A stretch of 47,418 nucleotides of DNA from Planctomycetota bacterium. GTDB lineage: Bacteria > Planctomycetota > Phycisphaerae > WQYP01. The notes beneath the pieces are model-generated. The model was not told the origin of the DNA and did no database searches. It was given only the letters and a program-made list of their open reading frames with translations. The DNA lies in the NCBI GenBank assembly GCA_021851715.1, contig JAJZCR010000001.1, forward strand, positions 71,517 through 118,934. Direction: 5' to 3'. Numbering within the stretch: the first letter of the stretch is position 1; each line of letters opens with the position of its first letter. This document shows, one piece after another, positions 1 to 8,340 of the stretch. Both the position numbers and the translations under genes were made by a program.

Positions 1-83
1 TCGCCACTGTGTTCATACGTGAACCTCGTTGTGATCTTTCCGCCATCACCGGTCAGGTCTCCGGTGGCGACGGGAATTGTACC
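1..83. other. Intergenic, left edge
   Basis: No gene is visible. Two short dyads occur: GTTCA/TGAAC with a 4-base centre at 11-24, and CACCGG/CCGGTG at 47-52 and 61-66. They lie downstream of the minus-strand gene that ends at 84. Neither is followed by a clear T-run in that direction, so I do not call a terminator. Confidence 0.4.
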
Positions 84-2315
84 TTATTGGGCCAAAGTAG
101 GCAGCTTGACGGATGGCCGGTGTGAAGTGGCAGGTTGATCGGCTCGCAGCCTGGCCTGAATTTGTGCCGCCCGGTTCCGTTGCTGCTGCGCCAGGGCGTG
201 CCGGCCCAACTGATCCATGGCCTGGGCCAGGGCTTGGTGGACCAAGGCCTGATTGGCCCATGCCGTTGCGGTGGGTTGTTGGCCGTGCCGCCGCAGCATG
301 TTCATTCGCTTTTTACCCAGAGCCAAAGCTTCGCGAAATTCAGCAGCGGCATCCGCGACATGGCCGGTCTTCAGCAGATCCATGCCATACCTGAAATGGG
401 CTGGGGCGAATTGCGGCGATACGCGCAGCGCCAGCCGGTAATGCTGCATTGCCGCCACCGGTTGAGCCAATTGATCCAGCGTTACGGCCAAATCATACTG
501 GGCCATGGTGTTTCGCGGTTCAATGGCCACCACGGCACGATATTCCCGCGCCGCCGCCCTGGCATGGTGCGACCGCACCAGTAGTTGAGCCAGGGTAAAG
601 TGCAGGTCGGCGGATCGAGGGAAAAGATGCAAGCCGCGGCCCAGATCCGCCAGGGCCTTCTGCCATTGGCCCATCTGCTCATAACATCCAATAAGATGCC
701 GGATGACAGCGAGGTTGTGGGAATCGAACGCCAGCGATCGGCGATATTCCGCTGCCGCCAGAGGATAATTGTGCAGCAATCGCAGGGCAAAGTCCCCCAT
801 ATCCTGGTGCACCAGGTAATTGTCGCCGCCGGGAAGTGTTTCCGCCCGCCGATACAGCAGCCAGGCCGCGCGATCATGGTGATCGGCAAATTCGCAACTG
901 GCCAGATTTTCCATGGCTGCCCAATTGCTTGCGTCATATCTTAGCACATGGCTCCAGACCCGCTGCGGGGGCACGTATACCCACGTCTGCGCGTAAGCCA
1001 CAAGGGCTAACAGCATCACCACGCTGCCCGTAAGGCCAAGATATCCCGCACGCCAGATGTTTTCGGGCCGGTGGCCTGCCGCCGGCGGTGCCTGTTTTTG
1101 CAGTTGCGTCCGGCCTTTCGCATATATCCACGCGAGAGTTTCCACCCCCAGTACGATTGGGCCAATACACGCCAGGTACTGATAATGATCCGCCACAAAG
1201 GTGTAGATCATGGTGTAAAAAGAAATAAAACCGAGGGTGGGAAAAAGCGTGAGCAGAAAAAATGCTGCGGCCGCCAGCGGTCCCCGCCCCAGTTGCTTGC
1301 GCAAGATCCACAACAGCGTCACCAGAAACACCACCGCAATCGGATAGCACCAGGCCCAACCGTGAAGATCGGCGATGTGCCAGCGCGGATAAATTTCAAG
1401 CAGTGGATGCGGCCAGATGAGCTTGAGCAGATAAAACCAGACATCTCGCCCCGCAATCATCGTCCGCTCGGCCCAGGTAAAGTGAAATGCCCGGCCGTGC
1501 GCTCCGGACTGCCGGCGTTCGGCAATCATGGTTACCAACCCCATGGCCAGGCCCAGAATAAACCAGGGAATGGTGGCCAGGGCATCGCGCCAACGCACGC
1601 GTCCGCGCTGCCACCAGATGATCACCAGCAGCACTGCCGGAAGTGTGCATACGGCGGTTTTGGCCAGCAGCGCCAGCACGAAAAACAGGGTGGCGACAAG
1701 ATACCAGCGGTAAGCCGGCCGCGCCGCGGGCGGAGTTTGCTCCCCGAAACCCAGAAATCTCAGATAAAATAGCACCGCGCAAAAATATAAAATGCCGCTG
1801 AGCAGGTTTTTCTGCTCTGCAGCCCAGCCCACGGTTTCCACCTGCACCGGATAAACGGTAAACAGCAGCGCCGCCAGCCAGGCCCACCGGCAACCCAGGC
1901 GACGCAGCACTCTCCAGAGCAGAATTCCCGCCACCGCCTGCATCAAAATATTGACGATGTGATAGCCCAGCGGATGGCTTCCCCAAAGCCGGTATTGGAG
2001 AAAAAATCCAGTGAACGTCAGGGGATAGTATTGAATGGTGTCGCCAAACTTAAACCAGATAAGCCACAGACCGTGCCAATGGCGCAGCACCGGATTCTGG
2101 TAGATCCAGCCGGCGTCATCCCAGATATAACCGGCATGAACCAGTGGCCCATAAACGGCCCAACTTGCCGCCAAAAGGCCCACAATTGCCAGCCACGGGG
2201 AGGTCCAGGGCCACCGGAGCAGCCGGAATCGCCCTGACCGGCCGGCGATGGAAAGGTCCGTCGGCAGCCCGGAGAGAGGGGAAACAGGGGGTGTTGGCTT
2301 CATGGGTTGTGGCAT
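84..2315 (-). CDS. TMTC-like membrane protein with C-terminal TPRs (first of tandem pair)
   Basis: A 743-residue protein with a multi-pass membrane N-terminal part (about residues 40-450) and a TPR C-terminal part (about 470-700). The first helix (about 41-60) is followed by an Asp-Asp pair (WDD, near residue 66). A conserved block HPVQVETV-like (here YPVQVETV) and a block ADHYQYL follow. This layout is that of the TMTC family and its bacterial relatives, a GT-C glycosyltransferase fold whose first-loop acidic pair is thought to act in catalysis. By family it may move a sugar from a lipid carrier to a protein or glycan outside the membrane; the substrate is unknown. It starts 7 bases after the stop of its paralogue upstream, so the two are probably co-transcribed and translationally coupled. 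ATG at 2315 or 2303 could be the start. The family call is firm, the enzymatic role is inferred. Confidence 0.85.
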   Translation of the reverse strand: MPQPMKPTPPVSPLSGLPTDLSIAGRSGRFRLLRWPWTSPWLAIVGLLAASWAVYGPLVHAGYIWDDAGWIYQNPVLRHWHGLWLIWFKFGDTIQYYPLTFTGFFLQYRLWGSHPLGYHIVNILMQAVAGILLWRVLRRLGCRWAWLAALLFTVYPVQVETVGWAAEQKNLLSGILYFCAVLFYLRFLGFGEQTPPAARPAYRWYLVATLFFVLALLAKTAVCTLPAVLLVIIWWQRGRVRWRDALATIPWFILGLAMGLVTMIAERRQSGAHGRAFHFTWAERTMIAGRDVWFYLLKLIWPHPLLEIYPRWHIADLHGWAWCYPIAVVFLVTLLWILRKQLGRGPLAAAAFFLLTLFPTLGFISFYTMIYTFVADHYQYLACIGPIVLGVETLAWIYAKGRTQLQKQAPPAAGHRPENIWRAGYLGLTGSVVMLLALVAYAQTWVYVPPQRVWSHVLRYDASNWAAMENLASCEFADHHDRAAWLLYRRAETLPGGDNYLVHQDMGDFALRLLHNYPLAAAEYRRSLAFDSHNLAVIRHLIGCYEQMGQWQKALADLGRGLHLFPRSADLHFTLAQLLVRSHHARAAAREYRAVVAIEPRNTMAQYDLAVTLDQLAQPVAAMQHYRLALRVSPQFAPAHFRYGMDLLKTGHVADAAAEFREALALGKKRMNMLRRHGQQPTATAWANQALVHQALAQAMDQLGRHALAQQQRNRAAQIQARLRADQPATSHRPSVKLPTLAQ

Positions 2316-2322
2316 CCAAGCG

Positions 2323-4458
2323 TTACGGTCGGGCTGGTGAGGTCGGTTGGCCGGGAATTTTTACGGCGTGATGCGGTTGTTGCTTGGTCGCCGCGGCCTG
2401 ATAGCGACGGGCCAGGGCCAATTGCTTTTGAGCCTGCCGCGGATGGCCTTCCGCCTGCAGCACGCGGGTCAACAACTGGTGTACGTGCCAGTTGACCTGG
2501 GCGCTCGGCAGGTGCAACAAAATGATGTCGCTTAGCTGGGCCGCCGCTGCGCCGAGGTGTCCGTGCTTAAACAGGGCTTTGGCATAGATGTAATGACCCT
2601 GGAAAAAGCCGGGCAATCTTTCCAATGCTTCGTGATATTGGGCCAAAGCCTGATGCCAATGGCCCGTTTTTTCCAGAAGATAAGCCCGGTCATAGCGGGC
2701 CAGCGGATCGTAGGGGTTGAGTTTAATGGCGTGGGTGACTGCAGTCAGAGCTTGCGCATAGTGGCCCTGGTTATCCAGTACCACGGAGACCGAAAACCAC
2801 AGCGAGGCGGAACCGGGCATCATCTTCAGGCCACGATATAAATCGGCCAGGGCTTTGTGAGGCCGGCCCATTTTCAGGTAACAATGGGCCAGGCTGCCGA
2901 TGACCAGGGGGCGATATTTATTGGCTTTCAGAGCGGTAATGAATTCCTGCCGGGCCTTGGGGTAATCTTTTCGGGATAGATACATCAACCCCAAGTCATA
3001 GCTGATGCCGCCGCTATGATTGTTCAAACGCCGGGCGGTATCCAGATCGCGGCGGGCTTGGATATATTCCTTGGCGTTGAGCTCCGCCACGCCCTTGTTC
3101 ATGTAGGCTCCCCAACTGCCATGGTTATATTCCAGCGTATGCAGCCAGACGTGTTCGGGGACGGCAAAAATGCGGCTGTGATAAAAGGAAACGCCTGTTT
3201 CCAGCATCAAGACCGCCACGGCCAGTATCACCGCCGGTATCCGTAGATTTCGGTATTTGGCTGCCATGGTTCCGCCGACACCGGCAAAAAAAGCGGTTAC
3301 GAAGGGTACGCCCAGGTATTGCAGATGGTCTGCCACCAGTGAGTGAATCCAATAGGACATCTTGACTAAACCCAGCACCGGCAGGAGCACAATGCAAAAG
3401 CCGCCCAGCGCCATGAGCACAGGTCGGCCCCAACCACGCCGATACCGCCACGCCGCCGCCAGCACCGCCACCAGCGCCGCATCCGGCAGCCAGGCCCACC
3501 ATTGCTCCGTTGGAATAACCCATCGCGGATAAATTTCCAGCAGCGGATGTGGATAAAGATCCTTTCCCAGATAAAACCAGATTTCCCATCCCACGCCGGC
3601 AATGCGTGCTCCGATACCGCGGGTATATCCGCGGATCGACGCGTTACCCCATTGATAGATGATGGTGATGATTCCCATCAGCAGCGAAGCGGTGAAAAAC
3701 GCCGCCGTGTGCCACAAGTCCGCCCACTGCAGCTTGTTGCGTCGCCACCATGCACAAAGCAGCAGCAGCACCGGCAACATCACCACCGTAGTTTTGGCCA
3801 GCAAAGCCAGTTCGAATGTGGCCAGGGAAAAGCCGTAAAGCCACCATTTTTTACCTGGCTCAGGCCCCGGGGTTACGGGCAAATACTCCGATGTATCGCC
3901 GCGGAGAGTCGCATTGGCGGCTGCTATGGCGTCAAAATCCAGATACAACATCCATGACAGCATGAACAACGCCCAAGAGAGGGTGTTTTTAAGTTCGGCT
4001 ATCCATACGGTTGTTTCCACGGTCACCGGATGTACCGCAAACAGGGCCGCTCCCAGCCAGGCGGCGGGTATTTTCAGTTGCTTGAGCACGCGCCACAAAA
4101 GGACGGCACCCAGGGCATGAAAGCCTACGTTGATCACGCGCCAGGCAAAATAATCAAAGCCCCACAGCCGCCATTCGATCCAGAATGTAGAAGAGGTAAT
4201 CGGAAAATAATCCGGGGTATGCCGTGTGGCCCAGAATTTCAGAATTCCCCAGGGATCTTTAATCAATGGATTATGGAAAATCAGCGGGCCGTCATCCCAG
4301 ATTCGCCCGCCAAAGATCCCCGGCCAGATTGCCAGCAGCGACAGGGCAAAGAGCAGCAGTCCCAGCAGAATTTTTTGCCAGCCGATGCGCCGGCGCACCA
4401 GCGTCCACAATTCGCTGGTGTTGTCGCTCATCGACCTGGTCTGCTCGGAAACAATCAT
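2323..4458 (-). CDS. TMTC-like membrane protein with C-terminal TPRs (second of tandem pair)
   Basis: About 711 residues from the ATG at 4458; a GTG at 4470 is an alternative, and AGCAGG upstream gives a modest ribosome binding site. The order matches its neighbour: a first helix, an Asp-Asp pair in WDDGPLIFHNP, the HPVTVETTVW block, the block ADHLQYL, then TPR units from about residue 460 to 690. The two proteins share landmarks and length but have diverged widely, which points to an old tandem duplication. It is likely the first gene of the two-gene unit. As a GT-C-type protein it would act at the cytoplasmic membrane, with the TPR part offering a protein-binding surface. The donor and acceptor cannot be read from the sequence. 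Confidence 0.84.
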   Translation of the reverse strand: MIVSEQTRSMSDNTSELWTLVRRRIGWQKILLGLLLFALSLLAIWPGIFGGRIWDDGPLIFHNPLIKDPWGILKFWATRHTPDYFPITSSTFWIEWRLWGFDYFAWRVINVGFHALGAVLLWRVLKQLKIPAAWLGAALFAVHPVTVETTVWIAELKNTLSWALFMLSWMLYLDFDAIAAANATLRGDTSEYLPVTPGPEPGKKWWLYGFSLATFELALLAKTTVVMLPVLLLLCAWWRRNKLQWADLWHTAAFFTASLLMGIITIIYQWGNASIRGYTRGIGARIAGVGWEIWFYLGKDLYPHPLLEIYPRWVIPTEQWWAWLPDAALVAVLAAAWRYRRGWGRPVLMALGGFCIVLLPVLGLVKMSYWIHSLVADHLQYLGVPFVTAFFAGVGGTMAAKYRNLRIPAVILAVAVLMLETGVSFYHSRIFAVPEHVWLHTLEYNHGSWGAYMNKGVAELNAKEYIQARRDLDTARRLNNHSGGISYDLGLMYLSRKDYPKARQEFITALKANKYRPLVIGSLAHCYLKMGRPHKALADLYRGLKMMPGSASLWFSVSVVLDNQGHYAQALTAVTHAIKLNPYDPLARYDRAYLLEKTGHWHQALAQYHEALERLPGFFQGHYIYAKALFKHGHLGAAAAQLSDIILLHLPSAQVNWHVHQLLTRVLQAEGHPRQAQKQLALARRYQAAATKQQPHHAVKIPGQPTSPARP

Positions 4459-4473
4459 CGTTTGTGACACCTG

Positions 4474-4683
4474 CTAAGTCTTCAGGCTGCGAAAACGCTC
4501 CAACAGCGAGGCAATATCGCCCGGTGCCTGTTCCAACACGTTGGGGCTTGGCACCGGTATCTTCATATACGATTCGCCGGTGCGTTCGCCTCTGTGCGGC
4601 AGTGCGCGGCCCGCGGTAAGCCGGGAAGAGGGCTTGAGAACCTCACCCGCAGGCAATTCTGGTGGTAGCAATCCTGATAGCAT
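4474..4683 (-). CDS. Possible small protein, unrecognised
   Basis: An open frame of 69 codons ends just before the tandem TPR gene on the same strand. The C-terminal third reads like a short amphipathic helix (DIASLLERFRSLK); the rest is rich in Pro, Gly and Arg. No good ribosome binding site precedes the ATG and I know no family that it resembles. Its only support is the tight spacing to the next gene. It may be non-coding leader sequence. Confidence 0.22.
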   Translation of the reverse strand: MLSGLLPPELPAGEVLKPSSRLTAGRALPHRGERTGESYMKIPVPSPNVLEQAPGDIASLLERFRSLKT

Positions 4684-5145
4684 CCCGACCGTTACTAGTC
4701 ATGTTGCCCAAAATCATCACAAAGGTCAACCGCCTGCAGCCTGGCCGTTCTAGGATAGGGTTATCCATGGGTTAAGTCCCGGATTTTTACCAGTCCAGGG
4801 AGTATTTCCTCTGCCGTTGCCCGCCAGTTCGGCCTCAAAGCCAAATGCCATACCACTGTGCCACACACGTGGCCAACGCGATGGTCGTCGGATTGCACTG
4901 CGTCAGGCTGCAATGATGGGAACATCTGCACGGTCGAGCGAACGATGCTCGACAGGCCAACGGTGCCAGTCACAACGGTTTTGAACGCATTGGTTGACAC
5001 CGCCAGAACCATCGCATAAATTCTCACGTGTTCATTCCACCCCTAATTTTAGCGGAGAACGGGGCAATCTCGCAAAATTGAGCTTAGTTATGGACAACCA
5101 GGCGGAAAGCCCCGGTCGCAGTCTAGTCGACGGAGTGCCCTATTT
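4684..5145. other. Intergenic between divergent genes, no clear gene
   Basis: About 460 bases between the minus-strand TPR pair and the plus-strand MFS gene. It holds a perfect 7-base dyad, GTCGAGC at 4933-4939 and GCTCGAC at 4947-4953, with a 7-base loop. An 88-codon minus-strand frame (4761-5027) spans the dyad but has no recognisable motif and a poor start. I see no strong sigma-70 promoter pair. Confidence 0.4.
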
Positions 5146-7371
5146 ATGATGATAACTCGACTCAAGCGGGTGCCGTGGCTGTGGGTCATTATCACCATGA
5201 TGCCTTGGGCCTTTGGCATTTTTGTGTCTATTGCCTTTGGCACCGTTGTTACCCTGGAACTGCGCAAATTCACCAATAATCCTTTTGTCATCGCCACGCT
5301 GGGCGTCAGCTACGGTATTGTTGGCTATGTGCTCACGCCGGTGATGCTTTATATCTCCGATCTCATCTGGACACCGTGGGGACGGCGTAAACCTTTACTG
5401 GTGCTGGGCTTCCCGGCGGTATTAACCGGTCTGCTGATTCCCTATGCCAACAACCTCGTGATGCTTTTAATTTTGCTGGTGGCCGGAAACGTCATCGGCG
5501 CGCTCGGGCCCACGTTTGAACCGCTGACGCAGGAAATCATTCCGCCGCACCAGCGCGGCCGGGCCTCCATCGTGCACTCGCTGGTGATCAATTTTGCAAT
5601 AATGGCGTTTTTCGCCTTCATGATCGGGCGTTTTGACGACCTGTACACCGCCTGGCCCTGGAGCCTTTTCGGCGAGGTTACCGGCGAAAAGCTTATTTTC
5701 TACATTATGGCCTTGATGAATCTGGCCAACTTTCTGCTGGTGATCCTGGGGGTGAAGGAATTGCCTCCGGCGAAACGCCAGACCGTGCGGCAGGCCATGG
5801 GAGGAACCATCTCCCTGTGGCATTTTGTCCGCAAGTTTTTCGTTGACGTGTTTGAACTCAAATTTCTGCCGATCTACTTTTTGACATTTTCCAGTGCTCT
5901 CTACGGTCTCGGGCTTGGCGGTCTGGGTATCCTGCTATACACCGACCAGTGGGGCTACACCAAGCAGGAAATGGGCAACAACGTCGCGATTGGCGCGGTC
6001 ATCTTAATCCCCATCACCTTTCTTACCGGTTTTCTCGCTGACAAGTACAATAAACTGCGTGTCTACCAGGCCTGCATCATCGCCAACATCATCACCTGCA
6101 TCGTCTACTATCTGTTTGTCATGTATGCCCTGCCTGACCATCGCCCCACCCTTTTCCAGATATTTCTCTTTGGCGAGATCGGGGCCGCCATCGGTACGCT
6201 CTCCGGCGTCGTAAGTTACCCTTTAATATACGATTACATTCCCCGCGATAAGATGGGCACCGCGGCGGCGGGCCTGGCCCTGCTTCGCAACTTCTTCGGT
6301 CTTGCTCTGGGCAGTGTGATGGGGGCCTGGATCAGCCTTTATTCCGGGTGGGTTATGCCCCATGCGGGCATTCGTGCCATGGTGGTCTTCTCTCATCCCA
6401 TGAGTGACCAACAGATTGTCAAGGTGCTCGACCAAGCGGTTCGAAGTCATCCCAACCTTGCCATGGTTACCCCCGCCAAGCTCTTCCGCAGCGCCTGGTT
6501 TGCTCCGGGTGAGTATTCCAAGGACAGCAATGTCTGGATACTGCGCACCACCGACCCGGCAGCACAGCAAGCCTCCCGGACAAAAAACCAGGCCGTGCTT
6601 CAACAGCATGACGCCGCGTTTCACATGGCTCTGGAAAAGGCACTGGCCGGCGTACTGGTGCCTCCCGGCACTCAGGTGAGCGGTTGCCGGTGGACTTCCA
6701 AGCACACGCTGCGGCTGTCGCTCGCCACGACCTCTGCGGCCGAGGTGTTCCAAGTTCGCGAAATGGCAAGAGAACTCGCGGCTCATTCGTATTTGAAAGA
6801 TGTCATCGTGCAAGCCCCGGGTGGAATCGTTTACGATGCGGACATTCCGCACCCGCATAAGGAACACCCTTTCTTTTCGGGGTTATGGACCGATCTGCAC
6901 GATGCCATCCTCCAGCAGAAGGCGGCGGCCCTCACCCGTCGCGCTTCTGGTCCGGGCTTGAACCTGACGGCGGTTTTCAAAACATTGCCACCGCCGCCGA
7001 CCACATTCAAGGTATCCGATGCCGTCGCAAGACGTTTGGCCCGCGGTTGGCCCGCGACGGTTGCACTCGCATCCGGGACGTCCGGGACAGATTCCCTGCT
7101 CGCCGCGAAGGCTCACCTGGGCGCTGCCGAGCACCTCTATGAAGACGCCCTTAAGATCAGTATTGGCAACAATCTTCCTGTTGCCAAATCTGTTGTGAAA
7201 TGTTCCTACTCTCCGCGAGTCAACGATTATTTTGCCGGCTACTTATTGACAATTTTCGGCGGAATCGCGGCCGTCGGTATCACCATGGGCATAAGCTGGC
7301 TTGAGCGGAAAGGTAAGATCCACCGGGCCGGCGTTGAAGAAGAGATGGCCACGCCCGAAGTACAGGCGTAG
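5146..7371 (+). CDS. MFS transporter with large insert before the last membrane helix
   Basis: A 741-residue major facilitator protein, much longer than the usual 400-500. Eleven membrane helices can be placed in residues 8-400. The loop between helices 2 and 3 has the basic MFS motif (DLIWTPWGRRKP), and DKYNKLR gives the matching half-repeat loop, as in sugar transporters of the GPH/SLC45 kind. After helix 11 (GSVMGAWISLYSG) there are about 285 hydrophilic residues (405-690), then helix 12 (about 694-715) and a short charged tail. If both termini are cytoplasmic, as in normal MFS proteins, the insert lies outside the membrane. It has no family that I recognise. GGAG precedes the ATG at a suitable distance. 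The DUF3592 gene follows after 57 bases and is probably co-transcribed. The substrate is unknown, a sugar being a guess from the family. Confidence 0.9.
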   Translation: MMITRLKRVPWLWVIITMMPWAFGIFVSIAFGTVVTLELRKFTNNPFVIATLGVSYGIVGYVLTPVMLYISDLIWTPWGRRKPLLVLGFPAVLTGLLIPYANNLVMLLILLVAGNVIGALGPTFEPLTQEIIPPHQRGRASIVHSLVINFAIMAFFAFMIGRFDDLYTAWPWSLFGEVTGEKLIFYIMALMNLANFLLVILGVKELPPAKRQTVRQAMGGTISLWHFVRKFFVDVFELKFLPIYFLTFSSALYGLGLGGLGILLYTDQWGYTKQEMGNNVAIGAVILIPITFLTGFLADKYNKLRVYQACIIANIITCIVYYLFVMYALPDHRPTLFQIFLFGEIGAAIGTLSGVVSYPLIYDYIPRDKMGTAAAGLALLRNFFGLALGSVMGAWISLYSGWVMPHAGIRAMVVFSHPMSDQQIVKVLDQAVRSHPNLAMVTPAKLFRSAWFAPGEYSKDSNVWILRTTDPAAQQASRTKNQAVLQQHDAAFHMALEKALAGVLVPPGTQVSGCRWTSKHTLRLSLATTSAAEVFQVREMARELAAHSYLKDVIVQAPGGIVYDADIPHPHKEHPFFSGLWTDLHDAILQQKAAALTRRASGPGLNLTAVFKTLPPPPTTFKVSDAVARRLARGWPATVALASGTSGTDSLLAAKAHLGAAEHLYEDALKISIGNNLPVAKSVVKCSYSPRVNDYFAGYLLTIFGGIAAVGITMGISWLERKGKIHRAGVEEEMATPEVQA

Positions 7372-7428
7372 CCTGCGGCCGGTATCGAAGCTTTCCAGTG
7401 CCGCTCCGGTAGATAAGGAACTTAAGCC

Positions 7429-7962
7429 ATGAAAAGTTATACTCCAGGTTATTCCGGAACCAAGTTGTTCTTCGCAGTCTTTGGTCTGGCGGTAGCCGCC
7501 GTTGGGTTTTGCAGTATTTATCCGCCTCTGCGACTGTTCTTTGAAGGCACGCGTGCTAACGCCCGAATCACGACAGAGGTGGTCTCCCACCCTGGTAAAC
7601 CCGATCGGATTTTCACAGCCAAGCGTGACGTAAAATACGATGTTGCCAACACTTTCCACTTTCTTGCCCGTTATCGCGCGCCGGACGGAAGTTTCCACAC
7701 CGGCCGTCTCCAATTGGCCTACCATGGCACCTCGGACGCTCAGATCGGCCAGACCTTCCTGGTGGCCTATTATCCCCCAACGGCCGCATCCGCTTCTCGC
7801 CCGGTGACGCTGGTTCCCATTTTTTCACTGGGCACGTGGACCTTCGGCGGGGTTCTGATTATCGTCGGGTTGTACATCGCGGCGGTGCAGTCGCTCTATC
7901 TCTTTTATTCACGGACTCCCATCAAAATCCCCGACGAGCAACCGATTGATCTACCTCAATAG
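7429..7962 (+). CDS. DUF3592-type membrane protein
   Basis: 177 residues with a membrane helix near residues 12-33 and another near 130-155. Between them is an extracytoplasmic beta-rich segment with the pattern FHFLARYRAPDG ... HTGRLQLAY ... GQTFLVAYYPP, typical of DUF3592. That family has no established function. AAGGAA sits 8 bases before the ATG. It lies 57 bases after the transporter with the insert on the same strand, so a joint role is possible but unproven. A longer DUF3592-like protein occurs at 39851-41053. Confidence 0.8.
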   Translation: MKSYTPGYSGTKLFFAVFGLAVAAVGFCSIYPPLRLFFEGTRANARITTEVVSHPGKPDRIFTAKRDVKYDVANTFHFLARYRAPDGSFHTGRLQLAYHGTSDAQIGQTFLVAYYPPTAASASRPVTLVPIFSLGTWTFGGVLIIVGLYIAAVQSLYLFYSRTPIKIPDEQPIDLPQ

Positions 7963-8291
7963 CGGCATGCCGCCCACGCTCTATGCTAACGCCGACAGTG
8001 GTGGAAATGCGGGCAGGCTTTGAAGACATCTTGCTACTCTTACACGGACGGCGCTGAATGATGCGCTGGACGTATGTATGATCAGCGCCACGGTAGGCCT
8101 GAAGAATCGGAAAAACAATTCGGCGTTCCATCTTTGCCACGTGACCAACCCGACGCGCGATCCCGCCGCCTTTAAGATTCAAGTTCCATCAGGCCATTTG
8201 CAATCACTGCCGTCAACTACACCAAGTGCTGTTGTAATATTATCCAGAAATATACATTCGGCCATTTCCGCAAACCTACTATTAAATTGAA
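7963..8291. other. Intergenic upstream of PEP-CTERM gene
   Basis: About 330 bases with no convincing gene. The last 100 bases are AT-rich compared with the surroundings (around TAATATTAT at 8235-8244 and TATACA at 8251-8256). They probably hold the promoter of the PEP-CTERM gene, but I cannot place a -35/-10 pair with good spacing. Confidence 0.35.
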
Positions 8292-8326
8292 GCCGCGATC
8301 GATGTTGGCCGCGGCAATTTTTTTTT
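8292..8326 (+). promoter_or_regulatory. Terminator-like hairpin in the leader of the PEP-CTERM gene
   Basis: GCCGCG (8292-8297) can pair with CGCGGC (8310-8315) around a 12-base loop. A run of nine T (8318-8326) follows after AA. This is the form of an intrinsic terminator, yet the ribosome binding site (AAAGGAG) begins 3 bases after the T-run and the ATG is at 8341. It could attenuate transcription of the gene or end a short upstream transcript. No competing antiterminator stem is obvious. Confidence 0.5.
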
Positions 8327-8340
8327 GAAAGGAGCATCCC

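Noticed and set aside
4761..5027. 88-codon minus-strand frame in the 4.7-5.0 kb gap
   Set aside because: No recognisable motif, poor start context, and the frame spans a perfect dyad, so a regulatory or empty region is as likely.
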